Shown here one piece after another: positions 45,301 through 55,437 of a DNA stretch of 64,000 bases. The notes under the pieces are model-generated. The model was not told the DNA's origin, did no database searches, and saw nothing but the letters and a program-made list of their open reading frames with translations. Source of the DNA: Alentia gelatinosa (taxonomy: Eukaryota; Annelida; Polychaeta; Phyllodocida; Polynoidae); assembly GCA_950022655.1 (NCBI GenBank), contig OX465588.1:21500527-21564526 (forward strand). Direction: 5' to 3'. The position numbers were made by a program, and so were the translations under genes. The number at the start of each line of letters is the position of its first letter. Position 1 is the stretch's first letter.

Positions 45301-47243
45301 AGTTGTCATTATCAAAGTAGCATCGGCTTGCAATAGAGATGTTATTGCCACGTTTCATGAATCAGGTTTCTTTTTCAGCCTTTATATAATGTATACATGG
45401 AAAGGCCTCCTATTGCCCTTACAGCTGTTTGATCCATAGCACAATACATGGTATTTCAATTGGAGTGCAATGGACTTGTTACATGAGGTGGCACTGTGAT
45501 AATTGCAGTAACAGATTACGGTACTTTACTTTTTTTCCTTTTTTTTATTCAACCTAGAATGATACAATTCAGCCTAGTTGTGTGTTTTTACATGTACATG
45601 TATTTCCGGGAGGGTGACATCCATCCTGATGACATGATACAATACAGTCAGGACTAAACAGGATATCTTGTTTTGTACCTAGTTTATCTCGTAGGTAGTT
45701 TTCCCCTTACTATTTCCATATCAAACATTTAAGGATGTGGGATATAAAAACAAGATTGTATAATGCCGAATTATATCCTTTATACAAATAACGAATTATA
45801 TCTTTTATAAAAATAACACAGTTCTCCTGATGATATATTCTTTATTTCCAGAATACCAGCCCCGTCCTATTCACTTATCAGCCAATCTATGATTTCCCTT
45901 CTCTAAATAGTGATATTGATGTCTGAATATGTAAAACTTACCACGTTTACGGCGACACAAGCTTCCCAATTGAATTCATGGATGATAGCTGCATTGTGAA
46001 CGAAGATGTCTGGAATTCCATATGTTGCAACAGCCTTCTCAAACAAAGCTGAAATTCAATTATTTTATAATTTGTTGATATTCATAAAGGAAGAGAACAT
46101 CCAGTGTATTTGGGAGATCCTTATATAACATTCCATATGCCGTCCTCGACCTTAGTATTGTTTTTCTTTTATTCAACACAAAGTTATGTACAAATATCCA
46201 AGAGTAAGGTCAGTATAAATTGAAACACAGGTGTCAACAGAACAGATATCAGGGAAGTGTGTGGCTGTGTATACTTCCAACTAAAAGAAATGATATATAA
46301 TATTATATCATTTATCAAAGAAATCCGAGTATTTTTTTCGTGATTCACATCTGCGATGTGTAAGTGGTGCAACGATATCATTGCCTAATTGGTTATAACG
46401 ATGATATATATATTTGATTGACGTGTTTATTTACATACAACACGACGATCTTCTATATTGGTACTTATAACTAAGTGCGTATCCATTACACAGGACAAAA
46501 CAAATACACATAACATCCATACACGCTTTCTCCCAGAAAAATGATTTAAAAAACATGCAATAAATGACAATTAAACTGACTCTTGACATCTTCATCTTTG
46601 GTGTTATCACACGGTTGAAATAAGGCTTTCCCTTCTCCGAATTTCTCACAGAATTCTGCCACTGTCTTTTCTCCCAAACCTACTTGTATATCAGCCATGA
46701 CTACCTACAAATAAAACATCAAATTTATGATCTTATACATTGTCATTCACATTGTAATCATCTGAGAAATGTATCGGTGTGATATGGGATACTAGATACA
46801 AACACGTCACAAGTGACTCCTCATCAGGGAACACGTGGACAGTTATCCTTGCATTCATTTTAAAAAATCGTGCTTTGAGATCAAACTAATAACCTCTCTT
46901 TGTGTCTCCACACCTCGAGTGGCATTTGCCAACCACCAGTCCAGCAGATATTGTCTGGGTTGTCCCCCTCATGTGCTAAACCCGTGAAGAATGCTAGGAA
47001 GAGTGAAGCATATTAAAGTGTATTCTTAGTGGCCGTTGCCGATGTATGTGCTACACTGTTATGTCAACGGCGTTACTCTGTTATCTGGGAGGTGGGGAGA
47101 TGGGGAATGCTTTCGGATGGACAGTTGAAATACAGTGTTATGTCATCTACCTTGGCCCCCTTGGCGAGGAGAGCTTCACAGTAAGCTCGGCCTATACCCC
47201 TAGCACCTCCTACCACCACAGCCACCGTACCGTCAATCTTCAT
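42363..47243 (-). CDS. Short-chain dehydrogenase, 15-PGDH-like, complete
   Basis: Six minus-strand exons: 47243-47151, 46704-46581, 46048-45942, 45047-44874, 43668-43520 and 42489-42363. Every junction keeps frame and gives 257 residues (human HPGD has 266). It is a classical NAD(P)-dependent SDR. The Rossmann glycine motif is GGARGIG (12-18), and the catalytic Ser138, Tyr151 and Lys155 (NTASISG, YSATK) fall at the same numbers as in human 15-hydroxyprostaglandin dehydrogenase. The C-terminal block LIKLIEDDSLSSKALRVTT matches that family. Oddities: the usual NNAG is HNAA (90-93), and the position equivalent to the substrate-binding Gln148 is Gly. The substrate may therefore differ from prostaglandins. 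A splice acceptor directly before the ATG (CTTTTTTCAG|GATG) implies an upstream noncoding exon. Confidence 0.9.
43800..44860. other. Dehydrogenase intron 4, repeat debris
   Basis: A run of 14 A (about 43847-43860) and a short tandem of ACTAGACTACTATAC at about 44399-44430 are visible. The open frame at 43845-44189 on the minus strand has no recognisable product and starts in the poly(A) tract. Confidence 0.4.
45160..45360 (-). repeat. Dispersed repeat with an AGGGTTCCCACA end
   Basis: It begins TCAGGGTTCCCACAGACTTTGA, a terminus common in hAT-type nonautonomous elements of invertebrates. It contains the block GTAGCATCGGCTTGCAATAG shared with 14.95 kb. It sits in intron 3 of the dehydrogenase gene. 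Confidence 0.5.
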
Positions 47244-47639
47244 CCTGAAAAAAGAAAGACAGAGATAACAGAACAGATTTAAAAACAAAATGTTGATTTG
47301 GAATACAAAATCATATCTCAATCAAAACCAACAGTTATAAGACGGGATATTTTAACATCTTGATTGCCGGGAAAGGTAGGGGAGGGGCCATACATTCAAT
47401 ATCAATGAAAATAAGTTGCAAACTTCACAATAACTTAGGTTTCCTTTGCCCCTCCCAAAAGGCACTCCCACACCCTCTTGAATCTATCTAGTCACTAGAG
47501 GCAAGGACAATGAATTAATCTCCATGGTGACACCTTCAGGCTAATTATACTGACTTCCCTACTTCATAGAGAAATCCCCAAATAAATATTCCCTTTCTAT
47601 ATAGATAAAGCTATCAGTGATATATATTCATATAATTAT

Positions 47640-48920
47640 GTAGATTTCCGTTTCTAAGCTCATGCAAAGAGGGTGAACACACTCCCCATTCTATCCTCCA
47701 GGGCAGTATCTATACATGTCACACTCTCCTTTCTTCTTTTTTTATATATGTACACCTATAAAACATCACTACCTCTCTGTATACCAAGTTTCATTCATAT
47801 ATTCGCATTTTAATCTTATCTAATAAACTTCTATAGTGTGTATTATATATATTCTATGTTATTTATCATAACTTAATACCAACCTCTATGCTACCTCTAG
47901 TCACTATTGCATCATCCTCTAGCTGTATTGTATCAGCTGTCACCCTTTTTACAGTTGCTTCTCCAATGAGTTTTAAACTCCTCCAGGGTACAAAGACTAT
48001 CCCTATCAATAAAACGTATGTGTACACTCTCTATCTACAACCTAGAGGGCAAACCTTTAATATACTTCTGTAGGGCGTTTTTGTTTGTTTGTTTGGTTTG
48101 ATTTTATGTCCAGTCAACCATTATAGGTCCTTTCCAGACTTTCTCAAGGTTCTTTTACACCACTAGGGTGGTGATCGAATCTATGTGATGAATTCAGGTA
48201 GAAATCTCACCCCTACACATTTACCGAGGTGAGAGTTCTTTTACTTCCCACACCATATAGACATGGTATGAGAAGGATTGGCCTTTGATATAGCAGTAAA
48301 TCTACCACTGCTAGGGGTGGGACTCGAATCTGTAGGGTGTATCATATATTACACTCTATTCATTTTGATTTAATCCCAACCTCTACATTACCTCTTGTGA
48401 CTTTCTCATCACCCTCTAGCTGTATTGCATTAGCGGTCACCTTTTTAGTGACTCCACTATTGTGTTTTCCTCCAGGGTACAAGGAATATTCATATCACTA
48501 GAATGTATATAATACACTCCCTAAACTCAAACTAAGCTCATGCAAAAAGGGAGAACAGACTCCCCACTCTATCCTCCAGGGCAGTATCTATACACGTCAA
48601 ACTCTCCATTTTATTTGATATACAGCTATAAAACATGCTTACCTACATATCTACCGAGTTTCATTCATATGTTCCCCATATTCCGCCATTTATTCAACAT
48701 CATCACAAGGCCATGCAAAGAATCCAGGGAGAACCCTCACCCACTTCCTCTCTCCACTCTACCCCAACTCACTTCACTCCTCCAGGGCGGTAGCTATATA
48801 CACCCCACTCGCTATTTTATTCAATATATATCTTCAAAACATCAGTACCTACATATATACCAAGTTTGATCCATATATTCTCCATATTCCGCCATTTATT
48901 CAACATCATCGCAAGGTCAT
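47640..48920 (+). repeat. Tandemly related repeat units upstream of the dehydrogenase gene
   Basis: Units starting AGCTCATGCAAAGAGGG (about 47660) and AGCTCATGCAAAAAGGG (about 48534), plus a third diverged unit (about 48710), share CTCCAGGGCAGTATCTATACA and ACCAAGTTTCATTCATAT blocks. A second shared block (CAACCTCTA...CTCTAGCTGTATTG) occurs at 47880 and 48378. The family is unknown and there is no coding capacity. Confidence 0.7.
48066..48345 (-). mobile_element. 5'-truncated SINE, antisense
   Basis: On the minus strand it reads a box-B-like GATTCGAGTCCC, then AGCAGTGGTAGATTTACTGC shared with the 35.85 kb SINE. It ends in ATCAAACCAAACAAACAAAC, a CAAA-type tail. It is inserted inside the repeat units around it. 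Confidence 0.7.
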
Positions 48921-48966
48921 GCAAAACTCGCCTGCAAGATCATGCAAAAGGTCCAGGGAGAAGTCT

Positions 48967-49841
48967 GGGCCCTGTGTTTCAGTAACGACATCGTCGGGCA
49001 ACAATACCCTACGATCGTCCAGCGATTTCACGACATTCTGGAAGACACAAAATGGCCGCTGTTCTATAGACACGATCGTAGTGCGCCACTCACGATCGCC
49101 GCGAAAAATGTCAGCCGCTACGACAAGTATAGAACTGTCTTGGGTTCTATAACACATCACTGTGCGTATATAGAGATTTTCCCACTTCCCGATGGAATTA
49201 AGCAATGAAATTTTAACACGAGTAAGGGGTACATATAACCTATAATCGTACCAAATATGAAGAAGAACGGCCTTACGGTTATGAAGATACAGGCGTTTGT
49301 ATTTGAAACATTGGGCTATCGATCGGATATCGTACAAGCACTCTCCTAACAGATCTTTCGCGGTATAGCGCGCGGAATCTCTGCTGGGAGAGTGAAGTAA
49401 GCGCAGTCGATGTCAAGGTCGTCGCATAAATTAGATCACGTGATGGTAGGGGTACACTGGCCACCAGAGCAGTATTTGCTATGACAGAATTCAAATGCCC
49501 ATAACTTCGGTACCCTGCGGCGGATTTGCTTCATATTTGGTACGTTTATAGGCTTGATATATACGTTACTCGTGTTAAAATTTTATCACTTAATTCCCAC
49601 GGGAAGTGAAGTTGTGAATTCTGTACGACATGTCCATAGGTGTCATGAACAGACGACACTTTGGGCGATATTTTCAATCACGTGACCCAACGATTGTCGT
49701 GACTGAAAAACATGTCTGGACGCCCTACGCCTCTTAGACTCATGACATATCGCCTGTTCACTATAGTGTCGTGTCTATCGAACACTGACGGCAAAAACAC
49801 GTCGCCCATAACGATTGTCGTGACTGAAAAACAGGGCCCTG
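48967..49841. mobile_element. Large foldback (palindromic) element
   Basis: The outer ends are inverted: GGGCCCTGTGTTTCAGTAACGACA on the left and the complement of TGTCGTGACTGAAAAACAGGGCCC on the right. The inner arms also pair: GAATTAAGCAATGAAATTTT with AACACGAGTAA on the left, matched by TTACTCGTGTTAAAATTTTA on the right. The centre (49339-49395) is itself a hairpin starting CACTCTCC and ending GGGAGAGTG. The right arm carries an internal duplication of ACGATTGTCGTGACTGAAAAACA (49689-49711 and 49810-49832). The 143-codon minus-strand frame here is part of the repeat. It has no transposase and is non-autonomous. Confidence 0.85.
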
Positions 49842-50036
49842 GTGTCACCCTACATACTACTAATATTCTTAATATATACATCACAATGGTTGAACTGTGT
49901 GACCTTATAAACTCGATTCTTGGGTCCTAAAACCTCCATACTGAAGGGGTGACTAGTTCGATGAGGTACCCTTGTAACATGTGAAATCCACTTCTCCAGT
50001 TCTACATGATGATATCAGTTGTTTTGGAAACATACG

Positions 50037-50100
50037 GAAACTCAGTGTTAAGCCTATGGGATTTTATATTAGGGGTAGGATAAACCGTAAAACGGGACCA
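50037..50100 (-). repeat. Dispersed repeat fragment, inverse of 23.29 kb
   Basis: The reverse complement matches 23286-23350 almost base for base (CCTACCCCTAATATAAAATC, CCATAGGCTTAA). Confidence 0.7.
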
Positions 50101-50104
50101 GTCC

Positions 50105-51200
50105 GTAATTACCAACTCCCTAAGTTTAGGATGGAGACTCCTTAAAAGGTGGATGATAAAGCACATGCATCACTATTTGGTCCCAGTTTTCAATTCTAGT
50201 TTACAGTTCTAGTTTACAAATATATTCACTTTAATTATTATGATTTAGGCAAGCAATTCTGGACTAGCTGAACTTTGCCCTGACGGCTTGCATGATTCAC
50301 ACCATCCTCTTCTGGCCAATCGAGTAGAACTGTGTGGTATGGTTTTATAAATAGATCTATGACCTCCATGAGAATGGCTACAGTAGCCTACAGTCAGTAG
50401 TACGAGTAGGCCTACACATTATAACAAGCACCAGTAAAACTGTAAAAGCACCGACAGTGCATAGTATTTTAAAGTATAAATGTATTACCTGCACTGGTAC
50501 GTCTATTGTATCCCAATATCCAATAATTGCTATTTCTTATGGTTACACAGCCAGCAAATAATCGGCCGAGACCTGCATTCCAGCTAGGTGTTATCAGAAT
50601 GCAGCCTGAGTAGGTAGATCAACACTACGTCGACGGTCTGCTGTACTCTGTGCTGCTTATCCGCCCTGGCGACAGTTGGACCTACTATTCCATAGACCGC
50701 TGAGAGGCGCACGGGTCAGCTTCATTTGCAATGATAGTAGATTGGCCACCACCACTGTCTCCACTCTGTTCTGACTGAGAGGTTGGAGTGGTAAAACCCA
50801 GGCCGTGTCCACGGATTCTCACTTTCGGACCCAGCAATTCTGTTATATGTGCGTTCTGAGAGCCGAAATATTTACCAAGGAATACTCATAGCTTACAAAA
50901 GTGATCAAAACGTCGATTATATTACTTTAAAAAACACACAAAAGGAAATAAGAATATGTAAAAATGTCTTCAAGAGTAAGAGTAAGAAATGGCACGCTCT
51001 ACACACATTACAGCTTGTGGGTCAAGGCGGCTGTATCATATTTTACCTGACCATAGCTAAATAAGCTCTAGCTGTAGTTGACAGTGTACATTGATAGTTT
51101 CTTTCAGAGACACGTGGAGCCGCACAGGGCAGCCTGAGCCTTGAGCAACTCCTTCTGCCTTGGCAGAATAAGTCCGGGTCATGTGGTTCAGACTGTTTTT
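50105..51200. other. Non-genic stretch, no supported feature
   Basis: Mixed-composition DNA without convincing exons. The noncoding first exon predicted for the dehydrogenase gene could lie in or before this stretch but was not identified. Confidence 0.35.
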
Positions 51201-51211
51201 CATCTGGCACT

Positions 51212-51453
51212 CAGGGGTGTAGCCGGGGGGGGGGGGGCACAGGGGGCACGTGCCCCCCCCCCTAAACTCTGCTGCTGGATCCCTTGCAACTTCCCCCTGA
51301 AACAGAGTCCTGGATACAGCTTGTATTATCTATAATATCCAAGTGCGTCCGGGGTTTTGGCCTAGTACCCCCCCGGAAGGTCTCCTTAACTGGATCCCCG
51401 CAATTTTCCGAGGTGTGCCCCCCTCCCGAAACAAAATCCTGGGTACGCCCCTG
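51212..51453 (+). mobile_element. hAT-like MITE
   Basis: The ends CAGGGGTGTAGCC and (complement of) GGGTACGCCCCTG are inverted. Next to the left end is the GGGGGGCACGTGCCCCCC block common in marine-invertebrate elements of this type. The flanks TGGCACTC and TGGTACTT agree at six of eight positions, consistent with a decayed 8-bp target duplication. No coding capacity. Confidence 0.7.
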
Positions 51454-51933
51454 GTACTTCTCAAATTCAGGATATTACAGATAGGAAGCCTGCCCCAGGG
51501 AAAAGTAAATAGGAGAGAGAAAAATGGGAAAAAGAGAAAAGTTACGGTTCAGAGCAGAATTTGAACACTGAACCCTAAGATTCATGTGCATACATACACT
51601 CCACCTCTAGTCTACACATTCAGCTAGGTATTTGAGAGGCACTAGGGAAGTATGCTTCATAACCCGATTCCGCCCAATGTTAACCAGTTTGCGGGCCTCC
51701 CCTTAACCCCTTCACGCCGGGCACCTCTGGCAAAGCAATGTCTGTAAGTCCAGGTAGGATGTTAGTATATACCGCCTGGTGACAGGCCAATTATGATAAT
51801 TTCACTGTTTGATCATGTGGATATTTCAGAATCTTAAGTGTAATGTTATACCAACATTTTGTAAAAATTTCAGCATTATTGATCAATTATTTAAAAAGTT
51901 ATTACACATAAACTATGATATTGTAAGTCTCTG

Positions 51934-52015
51934 AAGGCATCATCCGGCCACGCACGGCGATGCCTTAAGGCATCATCCGGTCACACGCGGCGATGCCTTA
52001 AGGCATCACCCGGCC
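51934..52015 (+). repeat. 33-bp tandem repeat
   Basis: AAGGCATCA(T/C)CCGG starts at 51934, 51967 and 52000, each followed (twice fully) by a GC-rich CACGCNCGGCGATGCCTT. Within a unit AAGGCATC and GATGCCTT pair as a stem, so the array can form serial hairpins. Confidence 0.8.
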
Positions 52016-52024
52016 CCAAAGGAT

Positions 52025-52690
52025 TTAGCCGGAATTCCACCAAACATCCGCTTTTTCGAGGCAAACAGACGTTCCAGCCGACCTGTCAACAGACGTCGGT
52101 TGAAGCGTCTGGCCAAATGGCCTCAAAATGTGTTGCTGCTCCACCAAAACCCCTAGTAGATGCTCATGTGGTTGCCGAACAAGCGTCTGGTGGGCGCTTC
52201 CACCAAACAGATGTTTCAGACGATGGTCCGAAGTTCCAGCAGATCCTCCAGCCGATGCCCCACTGCATCGTGGACGTTGGCCGCATTTACCTTGGTATTC
52301 AAGTTCTCCCCGAGCCAATAGGTGGTGCGGCGAGCGGCGATACACTACAATGCTCTGAACCTGTGAAATCGGCATATCGAGTGGAGCAGTGTGCTGCCAA
52401 GTTGGATTTTGTACGGGAATGTTGAGAGATCGTCAGATAACTGCGAAATACTGCGGTTAATCGAAGAATGAAGGTAAATAAAGATAAGACTTGATGTTAT
52501 GAATGTATGTGGTGCGCTCTGGGGCTAAAATTCTACCCAAAATACCAGAATTATCAGAGTTTGTCACGATGACAAGTGCAGCAAGCCTTGATGCCGTGAG
52601 CAGACAAGGGCTTGGAAGGGGTCATGGATTAAGATTGTGGGCATAGCAACTCATGAGGTTCTGCACACACCAGAGACAGTGATGTGAACA
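52025..52690 (+). repeat. GC-rich repeat block, also present at 53.36 kb
   Basis: Positions about 52270-52560 match 53360-53660 in direct orientation. Shared pieces include ACACTACNANGCTCTGAACCT, GGAGCAGTGTG, TTTGTACGGGAA and GAATGAAGGTRAATAAAGATAAG. TTCCACCAAAC motifs occur at 52036 and 52199. This is a non-coding interspersed element, probably of the same origin as the insertion inside the Gypsy relic. Confidence 0.7.
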
Positions 52691-53128
52691 AGGGCCGTGG
52701 TTGCAGGTGTGGTCCAAGCAGAAACAATCAGTAACCATGTGGCAAATGTGGCCATCTGGTTCACAAGTCTGACAAATGTCCTGCAGCTGATGTTACATGC
52801 TACCACTGCAACAAAAAAGGACATTATTCACATATGTGCAGAACAAAGAAAACACACAAAGTCCAAGTTCATGAAGGACAGGTTGAATCAGAGACTTTTT
52901 TCTATGTTGGAACTGTCAAGTGTGAATCACCTGGGTGTCAAAGAAACACAAAATGTAAAATGTGTAGCAAATCATGTATGTGATGTCGAACACACAGGTT
53001 CAAAGAGAGGGGAATGGAGAGTTCTGTTGCTCTCGTTGAAGGTACCAAAGTATCCTTTAAAATTGACACAGACAGTGAGGTCAACATCTTGCCCAAATCA
53101 ATGTATGATAAGTACTATAGCAGTTTAA

Positions 53129-54203
53129 GAGGCCTATTCGACCAAAAAGGCCCTCAGCAGGCGGGTTTTTGAGCTCCAGCCGGCATTTGCCGCCGGGGCC
53201 GGCTGGCCGGCCACCCCTAAACCCCTAAATTCTAGGAGCTGTTCCACCAAAGCCCCACAAGGCGACCAACAGGCGTACACAAGGCGCCCGGCGGGCGCCC
53301 ATACACCCGGCCGGACCCGGCGCGGCGTTACACCCGGGTGGGTTTGCTATTGCCGTCTGGTGGACGTTGGCGGCACTAACGCGCAAGGCCGTGGTTCTCT
53401 ATCGATCCAATAGGCGGCGCAGCGTGCGGCCATACACTACGACGCTCTGAACCTGCGAAAGTCGCGTATTGAGCGGAGCAGTGTGTCAGCGTGTCGGAAT
53501 TTGTACGGGAACGGTCAGAAAACGTCAAATAACCGCGGAAATACACGTTAAATCGAACAATGAAGGTGAATAAAGATAAGGATTGATGTTATGAATGTTT
53601 ATATTTGACACTGGTGCTTATATTTTGCCCAAACTGCCGCAACTGTCCGAAATATCGGTGTCTGCTTATAGGGATACCGTCCGCGGGGCTGTGTCAGCTC
53701 AATATTGACGGTGTATATCGTAGTATAGGCGGCCGAGCGGTCAACGCGCGCCAGGGGAACAGCTCTCCGCGTCACTCTCTTGGCACACCGGCCGGCCTGC
53801 CGGGGGCTTAAAATCAAATGAACCGGTTTTCCCTTGGCAGGGCTTGCGGGGAACGTTGCACTCATAATGCCCTGCCGCCCGCCTGGCCTTCTCTGTGGTT
53901 ATCACTATATTTTGGTGGAACACCTCCAAAATTGGCTATTGCACCGAGTATTGTCCCCGGCCGGCGGGTGGCGGCCACCAACAGGTCAGCCGATACTGCC
54001 CGGCGACAGGGATTTGCAGGCAAGGGGAGAGGCCGGCGGCCGGCAGGGGCCGGCCGTGAGTGGCCTATGAGCTTCATGAGCTGTTCCACCAAGCAGATTA
54101 TCGCCGCCGGCGGGAGGTTTGGGCCAGCTATTGCCGCCGGTCGCCAATAGGCGACCACAAGGGGCCCGGCCTGGGCTTGTGCTTCCTTGGTGGAATAGGC
54201 CTC
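53129..54203 (+). mobile_element. Harbinger-like non-autonomous element inside the protease region
   Basis: The terminal inverted repeats GAGGCCTATTCGACCAA (53129-53145) and (complement of) TTGGTGGAATAGGCCTC (54187-54203) agree at 16 of 17 bases. The flanks end TAA and begin TAA, matching the 3-bp target duplication of PIF/Harbinger elements. The inside is GC-rich and contains further AGCTGTTCCACCAA motifs in both orientations, so several copies may be nested. The open frames within are not convincing genes. Confidence 0.65.
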
Positions 54204-54756
54204 TAAAGCTGTTTCCACCAAAAATGGAACAGGTAGGGTATTTTGGTCAAACAAACAAGCCACGTGGCCGAGTCTCACCATTGGTTGAACACAAAGGTAG
54301 GTATTTTCCCACAGAATTCATTGTTGTAGACAGACAAAAACCAGTTCTAGGTTTGAATGTTCGTAATTTTTTCATTCCAATAGACTCTACGTGAGAATCC
54401 GTGGTTGGAAACAGACTCACAACAGATATGCCGCATTTCTCAAACACAGTTCTAGGTTTGAGTTCCAGTGAAGAAATGAATCTCATTGTATGTAACAAGT
54501 CAAATGTCAGACTTGTTCATGATGTTGAATCAAAGGAAAACTAGTGTTCATGTGACATCCTCAAGGAAACAAAGTATAAGAAAGTGTTCCATGGTCTTGG
54601 ATGCATAAAAAATGTAGTGCATCATATAAAAATGAAACCCGATGCTGTACCTGTTACCAACCCACCATGTAGGGTCCCACATCCACTCCTGAAAAGGTTA
54701 AAGGTATCTCTAGATAAATTGTGTGATCAGGAGATTATCGAACCAGTCAAAACCAG

Positions 54757-55437
54757 GGAAAAGAGGCATACGTTAATAAACGATTTATAAAAACGAAAGA
54801 TCTCCTAGCGAAGAGTGGGATTTCGGAACCGCAAGTTAGAAGAAAAATTTTGTTAGCAGGCATAATCAAGAGTCTGAAAGAAAATGGCCTTATTCGGGAA
54901 ATAGTGAGGGATAAAAATCGTATGCAGACGAGAGCTGTGGAAAAGACCACCTTATACCTACCCCACCCAAATAAAGAAAGATACAGAACATCCGCAATCT
55001 ATATCGGTATACAGTTGTGGAACACGTTGACAGTAGAGCTACAAGGTGAAGAATCTCGAAAGAAGTTTAAAAATGGAGTTAGACAAAAGTTATCTACAAA
55101 TTAAAACTGAATGGTCAGAGTGCATGGATAAATATGGATGGATGAAACTGTTGCAATATGTTGTACAAACACTTGCTAGTACCTAAGAAATGCACTAGAT
55201 TAGAAATCGATTATGAGAACTTATTTAATTTGGGATAAAGTTTAGAAGATAAAAATAATAGTAAAAAGAAAAATATATGTAGTGATGGGTTAACAGTGTA
55301 TGGCCATCGATGCCTACATTCATTCATTGTATATATCATCCATTGTACGTTCTTGTTTCATGTATGTATGCTATATTGCTTGGAAGAGCGATTTATAACG
55401 AATCGAAGGCAATAAACGCTTTATAAAAAAAAAAAAA
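54757..55437 (+). mobile_element. LINE 3' end inserted in the Gypsy RT
   Basis: It splits the RT domain between IIEPVK and NPLVIVEKK. It encodes the C-terminal end of a non-LTR ORF2 (KERYRTSAIYIGIQLWNTL, then stop), followed by an untranslated tail and A13 (55424-55436). This is a 5'-truncated insertion produced by target-primed reverse transcription. A clear target duplication could not be fixed. Confidence 0.8.

Noticed and set aside
45077..45358. A 93-codon frame in the dehydrogenase intron, similar to one at 14.76-15.0 kb.
   Set aside because: The similarity is DNA-level and comes from a dispersed repeat with an AGGGTTCCCACA end.
48906..49337. A 143-codon minus-strand frame.
   Set aside because: It lies fully inside one arm of the foldback element; the complementary arm does not preserve it.
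53599..54281. Several overlapping 70-140 codon frames.
   Set aside because: They arise from the high GC content of the Harbinger-like insertion and read in all directions.
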